Positions 11,840 to 24,700 of a stretch of 64,000 nucleotides of DNA are shown here, piece after piece; the first letter of the stretch is position 1, and each line of letters begins with the position of its first letter. This stretch comes from Liolophura sinensis (Eukaryota; Mollusca; Polyplacophora; Chitonida; Chitonidae): positions 23,151,295 to 23,215,294 of the forward strand of contig NC_088298.1 in NCBI RefSeq assembly GCF_032854445.1, read 5' to 3'. The position numbers were made by a program, and so were the translations under genes. Below the pieces are notes generated by a model. That model was not told the origin of the DNA. It was given only the letters and a program-made list of their open reading frames with translations, and made no database searches.

Positions 11840-12235
11840 ATTAAAAGTGATTACAAGGCAACATGTTTGTGTATGTTACTACTTTGCAACAATTTACCCA
11901 AACACACTAAAATAAACATTATCTGTAACATTTAACAGAGACTTTGTTGTCTGTGTGACGCTGGGACGCATTCTGTTAAAGCAGCAGATTATTCTGTTAA
12001 ATATAACACGCATATTCTATTAATTCAACATAACGACTCTATTAGATTAACAGGATATTATGTTGAATATGACAGAATATTGTGCTGTAACAGCAGAATA
12101 CATTCTAGCATGACTCAGATAACAGACTTTCTGTTAAATTTAACTGACTAATTTTTTAAGTGCAGTTGGAACAGCTCTATCTTTAGGTAAGTTGACACAA
12201 GCCATATCTCAACGTATCAACTTTTTGATCATTTG

Positions 12236-12290
12236 CCAAATAACACACAGTGTCGTCGCTGCTCTGGTTTTACTCTCCATGGCGTAGTCT
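12236..12290. repeat. 81-bp family, single inverted partial unit
   Basis: Reverse complement of part of the 81-bp unit ('cagtgtcgtcgctgctctgg', 'ttttactctccatg'). Confidence 0.6.
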
Positions 12291-12417
12291 TTTATATTAA
12301 CCATATACAAACAAGATCGTTTTCTGGGTGAAATGGTCTTATTTAAGGGGGTAAAATACCATAAATCTGTGCATCGAAACAGACATTCGTATGGCAGCCG
12401 TCAACCGAGATTTACGG

Positions 12418-12552
12418 TTCCAGGGACCACTTGCACGAAGCCCTGTTAAAGTTAAGGGCACGTAACTACCATGGCGACATAATGCCTGCAGTGCTGGTTG
12501 CCGTGGTAGTTCCGTGCCCTTAACGTTACGAAGGCTTCATGCAACTGATCCA
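12418..12552. repeat. Foldback (imperfect palindrome)
   Basis: Two arms pair: 'ttaagggcacgtaactacca' on the left with the complement of 'tggtagttccgtgcccttaa' on the right. The pairing extends outward through 'tgcacgaagc' / 'gcttcatgca'. The loop is about 16-20 bp. It could be a MITE or another hairpin-forming element. Confidence 0.7.
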
Positions 12553-12690
12553 TGGACAATAATTGCAAGGTCAATTCCCAAAACGACGTATAACACAAAC
12601 CACCAAAGATCTAAGAAAGTATATTAATTGCATAGTTAATTCTCAAAACGACGTATAACACAAACCTCCAAAGATCTAAGAAAGTAAAAA
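12553..12690. repeat. Two-copy direct repeat, about 67 bp
   Basis: Two adjacent copies share 'aaaacgacgtataacacaaac' minus its last base and 'ccaaagatctaagaaagta'. A weaker version of the same words lies inside the Polinton near 40415-40460 ('aaaacaacgtttaacac', 'cccaaagacaaagg'). Confidence 0.75.
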
Positions 12691-13185
12691 CCGGTTTTTG
12701 CATTCAAAACATGTTAAACTAGGTTAAAATCGTCTCATAACACCTGGGATCAAACAAATGCGAATGCTGAGGTAGTAGCAACTTACACGATCACACAAGT
12801 ACACAAGTACACACCTATAGCGGCCCATCTAAGGAACTCTACTCACATGCCGTGACATTGTCATTATATTTCACTTTGTAATGTATTATTATGAAAGTTC
12901 AGGTGAGTTTATTCAGGTCGACGCGACCGTTGGAATGCTATACAAACACTGATCACCTCATAGCAACTGTCTAACTCTCTTCTACTTTCGCATTGAGCTG
13001 AGATTTCTCAGAGCAGTACATGCGTAGTAGGAAGACTGTTAGTCTTTCTGAATTGTTCTGGTCTTGGTACATTATCCCACCCCTGTCTTGTGCTACTCGA
13101 GAGAGATGAAGTAATTTCACCCATGTGTTGTTTTGTTGAAGAAACTAATGCACGTGCAACTGTAGTAAACATTTCAGACAGAATG

Positions 13186-13730
13186 ACTATGCACATCAAG
13201 CTACAAGATTAACTACAAAATGTCTGGCAAACTATGCACATCAAGCTACAAGATTAACTACAAAATGTCTGGCAAACTATGCACATCAAGCTACAAGATT
13301 AACTACAAAATGTCTGGCAAACTATGCACATCAAGCTACAAGATTAACTACAAAATGTCTGGAGAGCACTAATATGTCAGCCTGCTAGCACTACCACAAA
13401 ATGTACAACAAAACGATACGCTTTAGCTCCCAAACGTTACCTACAGTATTTTGTAAACATTAACACTTCAGCTTTCAACAACGTATACAAAATGCTTAAA
13501 AAACACATACATGTCAGCTTTCAACCAGTTATACAAACGTTTAGTAAACACATACACATCCGTTCTGAACTACTTATACAAAATGTTTAGTAAACACATC
13601 CACCTCAGCTTTTAACCATTTATACAAAATGTTTTTAAACACATATACACCAGCTTTCAATCACTTATACAAATTGTTAAGTGAACACACACATAAGGTT
13701 TCAACCACTATACAAAATATTAAAATATGT
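13186..13730. repeat. 45-bp satellite, homogenised core and diverged flank
   Basis: Four near-identical 45-bp units start at 13186, 13231, 13276 and 13321 ('actatgcacatcaagctac...'). From about 13366 to 13730, roughly seven more units of 45-50 bp carry the same skeleton (cacatca-gct, tatacaaaatgt) with heavy divergence. No coding sense was seen. Confidence 0.85.
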
Positions 13731-13914
13731 TCCCAAATTATTAGAAGTGTTTTCTAGAAATGTTTGCATTATGAAATTTTTTTTTTTAAATTATGAAAAG
13801 CTATTAGCAGAAAGATCGCTGTATTGTCTACACACGCGGAAGATATAGGTTCAAATCCCAGACGGGTCATTCATACATTAACACTTCAAAATTGGCAAAC
13901 ATATTGCTTCCTTC

Positions 13915-14193
13915 TATTTATTTATTTATTTATTTCATTGGTGTTTTACGCCTTACTCAAGAATATTTCACTTATACGACGGCGGTCAGCATTATGGTAG
14001 GTGGAAACCGTGCAGAGCCTGGGGGAAACCCACGACCATCCGCAGGTTGCAGAACTTTCCACGTACGGCCGGAGAGGAAGCCAGCATGAGCTGGACTTGA
14101 ACTCACAGCGACCGCATTGGTGAGAGGCTTCGGAGCAATTATGAAAAAACATTACGCTGCGCTAGCGCGCAAACCAACTCAGCCACGGAGGGC
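13915..14193 (-). mobile_element. SINE-A, full length
   Basis: Complete reverse-strand copy. The tail is at 13915, the body in the middle ('acccacgaccatccgcagg'), and the head runs to 'actcagccacggagggccc' at 14193. A small insertion ('tatgaaaaaaca') lies near the head. It sits next to the satellite region. Confidence 0.9.
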
Positions 14194-14224
14194 CCTTGGT
14201 GCTTCCTTGGGGTAATAGGTAATG

Positions 14225-14406
14225 AAGACCGTGTGCCGTACTCTGTGGCCGTGTGGCGTTGTACTGTGTAACCGTGTGTCATTGGGGTGCAGGTTAAAAC
14301 GCCCGTTAGCCAAAACGCCCGCTAGCCAAAACGCCGGCTCGTTTTGGTGAAAACGCCCGCCAAAGCATTGTTGTGGGTTAGACCATGTAAGTGGGTATAA
14401 GTTTGA
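14225..14406. repeat. Left edge of satellite plus 16-bp minisatellite
   Basis: 14225-14290 holds diverged monomers of the 23-bp family ('gtgtggcgttgtactgtgt'). At 14297-14365 about three units of 'gccaaaacgcccgct' follow, with an inverted 'gttttggtgaaaacg'. The diverged monomers at the edge fit the usual pattern of unhomogenised satellite margins. Confidence 0.7.
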
Positions 14407-15905
14407 TCGTGTGTCACCCTAATGTGTTACCCTGTGTCGGTGTACTGTGTGACCGTGTGTGAGTGCATTGTGTGATCGTGTATCATTGTACTGTATGATC
14501 GTATTTCCGTGTAATCTTTCACGGTGTGTTGCTGTAGTGTGTGGCAGTGTGTCGGTGTACTGTGTGACCGTGTGTGAGTGCATTGTGTGATCGTGTGTCA
14601 TTGTACTGTATGATCGTATTTCCGTGTAATCTTTCACGTTGTGTTGCTGTAATGTGTGGCAGTGTGTCGGTGTACTGTGTGACCGTGTGTGAGTGCATTG
14701 TGTGATCGTGTGTCATTGTACTGTATGATCGTATTTCCGTGTAATCTTTCACGGTGTGTCGCTGTATTGTGTGGCAGTGTGTCGGTGTACTGTGTGATCG
14801 TGTGTGAATGCATTGTGTGATCGTGTGTCATTGTACTGTATGATCGTATTTCCGTGTAATCTTTCCCCGTGTGTCGCTGTATTGTGTGGCAGTGTGTCGG
14901 TGTACTGTGTGATCGTGTGTGAGTGCATTGTGTGACCGTGTGTCATTGTACTGTATGATCGTATTTCCGTGTAATCTTTCACGTTGTGTTGCTGTAATGT
15001 GTGGCAGTGTGTCGGTGTACTGTGTGACCGTGTGTGAGTGCATTGTGTGATCGTGTGTCATTGTACTGTATGATCGTATTTCAGTGTAATCTTTCACGGT
15101 GTGTCGCTGTATTGTGTGGCAGTGTGTCGGTGTACTGTGTGACCGTGTGTGAGTGCATTGTGTGACCGTGTGTCATTGTGCTGTATGATCGTATTTCAGT
15201 GTAATCTTTGACGGTGTGTTGCTGTAATGTGTGGCAGTGTGTCGGTGTACTGTGTGACCGTGTGTGAGTGCATTGTGTGATCGTGTGTCATTGTACTGTA
15301 TGATCGTATTTCAGTGTAATCTTTCCCCGTGTGTCGCTGTATTGTGTGGCAGTGTGTCGGTGTACTGTGTGACCGTGTGTGAGTGCATTGTGTGATCGTG
15401 TGTCATTGTACTGTATGATCGTATTTCAGTGTAATCTTTCCCCGTGTGTCGCTGTATTGTGTGGCAGTGTGTCGGTGTACTGTGTGATCGTGTGTGAGTG
15501 CATTGTGTGATCGTGTGTCATTGTACTGTATGATCGTATTTCCGTGTAATCTTTCACGTTGTGTTGCTGTAATGTGTGGCAGTGTGTCGGTGTACTGTGT
15601 GATCGTGTGTGAGTGCATTGTGTGACCGTGTGTCATTGTACTGTATGATCGTATTTCCGTGTAATCTTTCACGTTGTGTTGCTGTAATGTGTGGCAGTGT
15701 GTCGGTGTACTGTGTGATCGTGTGTGAGTGCATTGTGTGATCGTGTGTCATTGTACTGTATGATCGTATTTCCGTGTAATCTTTCACGTTGTGTTGCTGT
15801 AATGTGTGGCAGTGTGTCGGTGTACTGTGTGATCGTGTGTGAGTGCATTGTGTGACCGTGTGTCATTGTACTGTATGATCGTATTTCCGTGTAATCTTTC
15901 ACCGT
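14407..15905. repeat. Higher-order satellite: 115-bp unit of five 23-bp monomers
   Basis: Thirteen tandem 115-bp units, each made of five different 23-bp monomers in fixed order. The monomers begin gtgtcggtgtactg, gtgtgagtgcattg, gtgtcattgtactg, atttccgtgtaatc and gtgttgctgtaatg. Copies differ at a few recurrent sites (ttc-acg / ttcc-ccg, gtt / ggt). The minus strand is open in several frames because the unit lacks stops there. These frames are a repeat artefact, not genes. Confidence 0.95.
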
Positions 15906-16112
15906 GTGTCGCTGTAGTGTGTGGCAGTGTGTTGGTGTACTGTGTGTCAGTGTACTCTGTATGTCGTTGCATTCTGTGGCGTGTGTCAGGGTAATGTGTG
16001 GCAGTGTGTCGGTGTTATGTGTAACCGTGTGTCGCTGTAATGTGTGGCAGTGTGTCAGTGTACTGTGCGACTGTGTGTTCATGTACTGTGTGACCGTATG
16101 TCAGTACTGTAT
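15906..16112. repeat. Right edge of the 23-bp satellite, monomeric
   Basis: Continues the 23-bp monomers but with lost order and higher divergence ('gtgttggtgtactgtgtgtc', 'gtgtcgctgtaatgtgtggc'). Confidence 0.8.
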
Positions 16113-16227
16113 GAAATACCACAAGATGAAATCTGACAATCATCTCACACAGTTTCGTCATCCTGGTGCCTGGGATGTCATATATAGGTAGAAAACAAGC
16201 TCCGAATTCAACAACTTGAGAAAGGGA

Positions 16228-16475
16228 CCGCTTCGATGGCCTCATGAATAGAGCGTCCGCCTCGATGTCGGGATCAAATTCGGCTTGGGTAATACCAGCA
16301 CTGAGAGGTTAGAGCAAAGAAACAGAACTGGTTGGCCCGGTGTCAGTATAATGCGACAGGATATGGTGTTATTCTGATGTACTCGGCATGATATTTCAGT
16401 GGGGGCAGAACTTTGGTGATATGGACTCGCCCTGCCACAAGAGAACACAATATACGCGTATGTTACACATACCGC
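16228..16475 (+). mobile_element. SINE-B copy
   Basis: Head 'tagagcgtccgcctcgatg', then 'actgagaggttagag', 'ggcccggtgtcagtataatg', 'atgatatttcagtgg' and 'atatggactcgccctgccac', in the same order as the copies at 5225 and 52755. Confidence 0.7.
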
Positions 16476-16636
16476 CACGTGCCAGATATGCCTGATATGG
16501 CAGATTAAAATTCCCAAGTACACAACATGTGTGACAAACCGCGACCAAATTAGCGAAAGCTGGATTGATCTAAATCAATGAGCCAGCGTGTGCCCCATAG
16601 TCTGAATTCAAAAGCGGCCTCTTACTCTGTCTTGAT

Positions 16637-16800
16637 AGATTGATTGATTGATTGGTGTATAATGCCGTGCTGAAGAGTTTTTCAATAACTAGAACATGAC
16701 GGAGTTCAAGATTACGGGTGGAGGAACCCGGGGTGGACTCTAAGGTATAGAGTACATGTAAACCACAGGCGTTCGACAGGTGCCTGACAAACCCTCAGAA
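16637..16800 (-). mobile_element. Putative third SINE family (SINE-C) fragment
   Basis: Starts with (gatt)n and 'ggtgtataatgccgtgctg', then 'gggtggaggaacccgggg' and 'gtgcctgacaaaccctc'. The layout is like SINE-A but the body differs. Related pieces lie at 30905-31045 and 57885-58045. Family boundaries are uncertain. Confidence 0.45.
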
Positions 16801-17343
16801 AAAAAGCTTAAAGCGAGGGTTGGATTCTCAAGCTCCTGACGGTCGCTTTTAATCATCTTTAAGAGAGTTACAAATGTCCCTCTTTTAACATATGTATATG
16901 TGGTTAGTTTAGACATCCGACTAAATGACACTGATGTCATTTTGTAAACTTTTGTTGCGAAATGCGTTAAGCACGAGGGGTTGAATCCACGAGGCGCCCC
17001 GTAAGGTGGAGATGACCAATAGTACATTTCCAGTGCATATGTGACACATATTTTCACACACGTGCGGGTGTCAGTATTAAGAACACTGGTGTTTACCCAG
17101 ACACTCGCATGCGCGCGATGAACGTCTAACAATAACCTCTGCGTTAACATCCAATGCGCATGCTTATCATTTAATAAGCAAATTGACAGGGAACAAACTT
17201 GGAAGCAACGGAATTTGAATGAGACGATTTCAAGTCACGAGGCTCAGTTTAATCTTAACTTCCAAAGTATCGCCTGTCACTCAAACTAAGTTTTAATTTT
17301 AACTCGTGATACTGACTATTCAGTGTTTTAGAAATACCCGATG

Positions 17344-17413
17344 ACTATAAAAAGGACTTCTCACGTTTGCTTTCTCCAGGACTGCTGTGAAGACCGTAGC
17401 ACGTGCAGATTTG
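17344..17413 (+). promoter_or_regulatory. Possible TATA box and untranslated first exon of the monooxygenase gene
   Basis: 'ctataaaaagg' (17345-17355) resembles a TATA box. About 30 bp further a short stretch ends 'gatttg|gtaata', a plausible splice donor at 17414. A matching acceptor ('cccttgtag|gttgtg') lies about 50 bp before ATG 18592. This would make a spliced 5' leader with a SINE in its intron. It is inference from signals only. Confidence 0.3.
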
Positions 17414-17446
17414 GTAATACTTGTTTATTGTTTCTTCTTTAATAAT

Positions 17447-17612
17447 ATTTATTTATTTATTTTATTTATTTATTTTATTTATTTATTGTGGTGGGAGGAA
17501 ACCAGGCACAGCCCGGGGAAAACCCACGACCATCTGCAGGTTGCCGAGAGACCTTCCCAGGTACAGCCGGAGAGAAAGTCAGCATGAGGTGCACTTGAAC
17601 TCGAAAAGACCT
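17447..17612 (-). mobile_element. SINE-A with internal deletion
   Basis: The AT-rich tail runs directly into 'gtggtgggaggaaaccagg', so the 3' terminal domain ('gtgttttacgcc...') is missing. The head side fades after 'acttgaactcg'. Confidence 0.75.
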
Positions 17613-18591
17613 CTTTAATAATAACACTAGTGGTAAAATTGTTTACATCTGAATAAGCAAATTGGTTGATACAATAATGTCGTATTAGTATCACACTAAT
17701 TATGCATGTTGTTTAGAGGCAAGGTGTCTGAAATTAGCACTTCTATATCGCCCATAAATGTAGGTACAATAACAGGGGATCTCTGAATTGCAGTGAAAAC
17801 TAATTGTTTGCTATTTAACTCCGAAGACCGGAAAGTGTTACCTTCAAAAAGAACAAAAGATCAAACAGTGGCGGGACACCATTTTGTCAAGACTGGAAAT
17901 TAATTTTGTAAATATCCCATTGAAATAATGCCTTAAGTTTGTTTCTGATAAATTGTTTAAAATCGGCAGCTCTGTAAAGCCCCTTATTAATAAATTAATA
18001 TAGTAATAAAGAATTAATGACCCTAAAACCTTAAAGCAGTAAGGCTAAAGATCGCTTCCTTTATGGCCCATGGTCTAAGACATTCCGTCAACTGGATGTA
18101 ATTTCAGTAATGGTAATCTAGTTAATGAACACAATTCATTATTGATTCCCACTAAATTAATTAGTAGACATACATAATTAAATTTTTCTGTTTAGGGGAC
18201 ACTTGTTTCTCCGAACTCCAGTTTGTCCGGTTTACGGTGTCCATTAATATTATGGCCATCACAATATCGAAATATCCTTAAGCATCGCGATAAAATGCTA
18301 ATCAAATAAATACTGTATTTACTCTTAAACTGTGCCCAATAGTGTATCTGTAGTGGCAAAACATTCCTTAAAATTTTACGTTTGGTGCCAAGGCTTACAT
18401 GTTATCAATCATATAAACTTCCACACAAACCACACACGTAAACATGGTTGGAAGACCAATGGAACTCTCGAAATGAGACAAACTGAGTAAAATAACTCAG
18501 GAACGAATTTGGAGGTGAAATACGATACATGTTTGTCCCTTGTAGGTTGTGTTAAGAATCTCCGCAGCCCACGTAACCAGTTCACATTAAG
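17613..18591. other. AT-rich non-coding upstream region
   Basis: No repeat or exon recognised, except the possible acceptor near 18545 for the leader of the next gene. Confidence 0.5.
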
Positions 18592-18769
18592 ATGAGGTTA
18601 TATTTGCTCCTCACCCTGGTTGCCCTGGCCAGGGGGTACCCATACTTCCAGGATCGCATCCCTAACGGACCTAACGTACAGCATCCCTGCAAGAGTCATC
18701 TAACCTGGGCTGGGGTGGGGCATTTCAATGCCCCAGGAGGAGGCAAGAGGAACCCTTTTGGACTGGTAG
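18592..18769 (+). CDS. Exon 1 of the monooxygenase: signal peptide and temptin-like segment
   Basis: ATG 18592 follows an in-frame upstream region without a longer secretory start. The first 15 residues are a clear signal peptide. The segment to NPFGLVG resembles the start of temptin, a mollusc water-borne pheromone protein. The rest of temptin is not present: the next exon goes straight into the copper monooxygenase domain. Confidence 0.85.
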
Positions 18770-21700
18770 GTATCCTTGCGTTGTTTTATGGTTACTGTAT
18801 GCTAAGTCTGATGACAACACAGCATTTTGAGTAACTGGACCAGTGACGTCTAATTTATTGCAATTAACATCACAGCATATTTATCATTTTTTATCTAATT
18901 CGGCTTAAGCCATGGTGCTAAGGCGCGTGTAATTTACAACTAGTAACCATTTACATGAACAGGTAGGCTAAAACCCTAACTGAAGTAAACTGACAAAATG
19001 CTGTATACACCAGTTCCGTCTGACCATTTGCTACTATCCCACTGTCGTCACTGGTCTAGTTTTATTCTCCGTGCTGTTGGTCTTTTATTAACCCAAGAAA
19101 TTGCCTATTAGCCTGGTTATGTCTGGTATTCCAATACTGAAACATTCTTCACCGATCAGATAACATTTTGGAGATCATTGGGATACATTCCCGATCCATT
19201 TGACTTAAGTATTATCCTAGGTTGCCGGTGAGTTTTAAATACCCAGTTCTCACCCTAACCCATGATGATCAACACACGTCATTCACGTCTTCCTGGACAT
19301 CATTTAGCCCTCAGTCAGAAATCGTAAGCTTTTTGGGTTGGTCAGTTGGCGAAAGGTATACCTATAAACCTGATGATCTTCGAATAGGTGAAATAAATAT
19401 TGAGTACGAAGTTAAACATTAATCAGGCAAATAAATCAATAAATCAGTCAATCAATCAATTAATATCTGTTGGTAGATGATAAGACGAAGAGCGCGTATG
19501 TTTGTGAAACTGTGGTACATTTACATTAGGACATTATGTGTACTTGGGCTTCCGTTTCGAAGTCTCGTCGCAATAAGAGAAACAATCTGTCTGGAATGAT
19601 TCCAATATATATGGCAATTTTTTGTCTAGATTTCTATACTAAGTCCTTTCATCCCTACATCTGCTCTCTGTGGAATTACGTTTTATGGTTCTGAAATAAA
19701 TGACGCCTGATCAGATTACATAGCAGTGCTTTCAGTTTTCTCAGTGTATGAGGTTTTGCTTTCTTTGAACTGCTATATCTCGGTTATGCAACATCACAGA
19801 AGAGGTTCGCTTTTTAAACTTATACTTAATTGATGCATATTTGTATTTGGTCTAAATCTTTTCTTTCAACCTCCGGGCTCTGAACGGTTTTCTCCTCCAT
19901 AATTCTGGCCGCCGTCATGTAAGTGAAATATTCTTCAGTACGAAGTAAAACACCAATTAAGTAAATTAATAAATCTTCTTTTTTAACGTATCCGTTGATA
20001 TCTTTCACCTGAGATTAGGACTTCAAAGCTGAGGGTTTTAAATGGACGCCACACCTGTGTGGATTAGACTCTGATCATGACGGGAGGACAAATGGAGAAG
20101 AGCTGGGAGATCCGGACTGTGTGTGGACCCCAGGAGCCACACCGAGCAGGACAGAGAACATCTCACACCCAGGTAAGTTGATTTGCTGGTGGATGGACAG
20201 ATGGACAGATGAGAGGTTGGTGCATAGATTTCAGATGGACAGATGGACAAATGACAGATCTATATATACAGATGGACACAAGAACAGATGACCAATCGAT
20301 GGATAGATGAACAGATGGATCAAATGAGTTGATTCACAAATGTACATACGTTCAGATGGATAGATGAGAAATGGGAATAAGGACAGTCAGATGAGCGGAT
20401 TTATAGGTACTTGAGAAGATGGAGAGATCGATAGATGTGCAGACAGATAACAGATCAACGACAGATTGCGGATAGATAGATGGGTGAATGGGTTACCAAT
20501 CCCTACAGATGTGATATACCACAGATGGACTGCATACCAAATAGTGTTCTGATCGTCATGATGATATGCTCCGTCCACTTTAGTCCCACCATAATGTTGG
20601 CGGCCATCGTATAGGTGAAATATTCTTGAGCACGGCGCAAAACTCCAAACAAGTAAATAAATAAATTAAATGGCATTGTCTACAGCCGTGCTTGTAGTTG
20701 CTCTGTCTACTTTGGTTGGCCTTTAATCCATGGAATACAACCGATTTGGCGATTCAGTCTAATTTAACTGAAAGTTGTTCGTGTAAGGCTTTAATTCAAG
20801 AGGTTTGTTATAACTTTATATCTGTTATTAAACATTTTTGTGCATAGCTCATAAAAAATACTCAAAAAAGGAAATAGAAAAGATGATAACATAACTTTGT
20901 GATGGAACTTTTCACCAAACGTAAAACGTGTCCTACTCCTTTACTTGAGAAGAGACCGTATTTCACCGGTTATGTGTGACAGTCTATTGTCACACTGTCG
21001 TCGTTGCTTTGAGTCTACTCTCTTTGTTGTAAATCTAATATTAAATTAGCAGAAATGTTATGCAACGTTCCTGAGCATTAATTTCGCAGATCACCCGTTG
21101 CGTTTTGTTGCAGAGGCACAAATGACACCACTTTCCTTTCTGGAAACTCTTAATTTCTCTAACGCTCAACCCTTCATTTTCGCCTACTGTAAATAACCAT
21201 TTGTCAAACTGTCTTCGACCTCCGTCTTGATTCGCCTTCGCTTAGGTATCTGCCAGCCCATTGATTCGGCTCACTGCCTCGCTCTCCAAGCTGACGACTT
21301 CAAGTGTGCCGAGTACAGCTGCCCTTACATCGATGCTCCTAACGTGAAGAAGCTTGACTTGAAGTTTCCCACGACTAAAGTTCCAGCAAAGGAAACTACG
21401 TACATCTGCAAAGTCTTTAACGTAAGTGAAATTCTACTTTTGTATTTATTCATTAGTTATTTTTGGTATGTTTCAGTCTGCATCTCTTTAACATTTCGAC
21501 ATTAATGAGCAGTATATATGTTGTTTTTTTTTTCGTAATACAGGTGAATTGCAACTCCAGAGATTATTATAATAATAGAGAAGACGAAATAAAATTTATT
21601 TTAAGTCTTTGGAGGTAAAAAAATTTTCATGGCTCTTAAAAACTACTAAGTCAGAAGATGTGTCACTTGTGTGTAGAATAGACCAACTTTCCCAATATCT

Positions 21701-24700
21701 TAAGACTTCCACCTCTCTTTCTTTACTTAAAACTATTATATTATATTATGGATATTATGAAGAACGGATCTCTAACAACTAACTAGATTTATCTCGTATC
21801 AGCCAGCCCTATTTCTAGTCACTGCGGTATACTTATGTATATATACATGCCTGCTAAGTTATGTAAAATAGATAAAAAGATATAAGTAGGCAACGAGAGA
21901 GAAATGACTAACATAAATAAAACAAACCCTGGAAAACAAAGAAGTAAGCCGTAATTTTAATTCCAGGGTCCAACAGACAACCCTTATCATGCCATTGCTT
22001 TCGCCCCGATCGAGGATAACAAGAAAATTTTACATCACATGTTGTTGTTTGGCTGTGTCGGAGAGAATATCCACGAATCCGTAAGTACTCGCACGGAAAA
22101 CTAGTTCAGCTAATCCGACAACCCCAATATTTCAGCTAATGATTGCACTTATCTTGTAACGTATGCCCCAGTTCTATATCCATTTTAATACCTTGCTACC
22201 TGCTTTAACTTCAGTCTCTGAGCTATCTGTAAACTCACTCAGGCTCAGATTTAGAAATGCCTTTCCTCAGTGAACATGTATTACCACATATTCACACATC
22301 GATGTGATGGACGTCTACATAATAGTAACATAGAGGCAGTTAATAATAAAAATTTGTAATTCATAATGTATTACTGCATAAGTTTTTTTTGGAGACGAAG
22401 ATTCCATTGCTTCAAGTGATGCCATAATTACCCATTATGCGCATGCGTGTTCTCTGCGCCTTGGTTAGGGTTTTAGTTCAGGTAAATGCATAAATACATG
22501 TAGTAGCCTATTGCACCCCCTCCCTCCAGCTTAAACCGGATTAGGTAAAACAAATTATGATCATGTTAATAGCAACTTACTTTAGTTAAGAAAGGTTCCC
22601 CATTTGACATAGCCTCAAAATTATAATAACATAACCCACGCCTGCGCAGGAGGTTCACGAGTGTGGGATGACAGAGAACCAGTGCCTGGAGATCCTTGGG
22701 GCCTGGACGATCGGCATGGAGGGGTTCTGTTTGCCCCCGGATGTCGGGGTCAGCTTTGGGAAGGGTTACTTTACCCACTTCGCTATACAGATCCACTGGA
22801 ACAACCCAGAGAAGAGGGCTGACTATTACGGTAAGAACAACTTTTTCACCTGTGATTTATTTATTTATTGATATATTAATGGATATGTATGATTGTGGTT
22901 GAATTAACCCCATGCTTGAAGAATTTTCTCCTACGGGAGAACGACGTTTGTGGTTGTTGGGATGTTGTTCTTCTGGTTTTTAATGCTAGAGTATATTTTT
23001 AACACGCGCATGGCTTATGACTGCACATTTGTCATATTTTCTTCTTCTTATTTTTTATTTATTACAAGTTTAACGCTGTGCCCAATAACGTGTCTTAGTT
23101 ATAACAGTGGTAATGGGTAAACTGGTGGAGGAAACCCGGTAGACACCGAAGAAACCACATCCCCTTTGCCGGATGCACGTGACAAAATTCTTGACTTAAT
23201 GTCACATCTGAACCAGCGAATGACAGATTTGTAGTCATATTTATTTGGTTAAAATTTTACGCAGCGCTCAAGAATATTTCACTTATACGACGGCGGCCAA
23301 CATTAAACGCCGGGAGGAAACTGGACAGAGCCGGGGAAACCCGCATGACTATGCGTAGGTTGCTGTCAGACCTTTTCAGTTATATAAATACTGACTACCA
23401 ATATATGCGATGTAGATTTCCCCTAATACCAGTCTTTCACTTTATTTTTATGCAAATTATGTGGAGGACAGATAAATTGTGTCTCTCTTTTTAGGTTCCA
23501 ACTATAAATGGCAAGGTTGGGGAAATAGCATACTCTGACGTTCAATCCATTACCCAGAGAAAGATAAACTTGTCTATGATTTATTTATTTATTTGATTCG
23601 TGTTCTACGCCGTCGATTCAATAAAAAATGCAGCAGTTATAGCCCGCTGTGTTAAAATACAGATATTTCCCCAGTCATATACTTGAAATATTCTTCTTAA
23701 ACCATGGTCTAAATAAATACACACTTTAAAAAATTGAAATAAATAAATGTTAATTTATTAAAATAAAAAAGGAAATAAATAAATATAGTCATAAATGTTT
23801 TATTTATTTGATTGGTGTTTTACGCCGTGCAAATTCACAAATAAGAATCAGAGTCCAGGCTAGAACCGCTTATTCCAACGGTTACAAATATGTCTAACCT
23901 CTTCAATTCTGGCTGAAATAAATAGAATCACAAATGGATGATTATACTTTAACTTCACACCAATAACTTGGCAGTATTTACCGTATAAGTGTCAAATGCA
24001 AGCGCTTAGCAGGCTGGAGTAGCCTGGGTTTAAAGCTATTGACCGACATGCACCTCCCTTCCCCTCCCCCTGCCTATAACGCCCTTACCACCCCTTGACC
24101 TGTTTGATAAGACGGGTGCCAAGAGAGACCAAGGACACTCACATGAATAGAGTGAAAAAAGTCCTACTTAAAGCAAACGTTGAAGGGTATTTATTTTCAA
24201 GCCGTATACAGGGCAGCGTGTATTTGCTATGTCAAATCTCTGATTTTCTACTAGCAAATCTGGTTTGATATAGATAAAGTATTGCAAATGTAACCTGCTT
24301 GTAAATTGAACTGTACACGAGAACATATTACATAAATGAGTCGCTTTGTACACCTCTTCACGTTTGCCTATGGCATATAGTAGCAACTTTCATATAGCAC
24401 GTCGCCATTAGCAACGTGACCTTAGCGTGACGTCATTCTGTCATAATTTTCTTGAGTCATTCATAAAAAAAATACTACGAGTTTTACTACCTTCGAGTTT
24501 TGTGTCAATCTTTCATTTTTGGTGACCAAAATTTGCTTTACAGTTGAAATGATTGATGTTTAGTGTATAATAAATAAGTTAATGAATAAATACCTAGTGA
24601 TATGGACTCGTTCCACGCGAAAATAGAACGAGTTCACATCAGCCCGAATTCATCCTACAGGCTATAAATGTGGGGGGAGAAAGTGCGTGCCCGCCCAAGA

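Noticed and set aside
13186-13365. Direct repeats resembling a CRISPR array
   Set aside because: Units are contiguous without unique spacers, the genome is animal, and no cas genes exist.
14419-16082. Many overlapping minus-strand frames with HTVTQYTDTLPH-type repeats
   Set aside because: They are translations of the 115-bp satellite, open because the repeat unit contains no stop on that strand. There is no start context, no composition typical of proteins and no domain.
16740-17150. 136-aa minus-strand frame
   Set aside because: It overlaps a SINE-C-like fragment and shows no domain, signal peptide or splice support.
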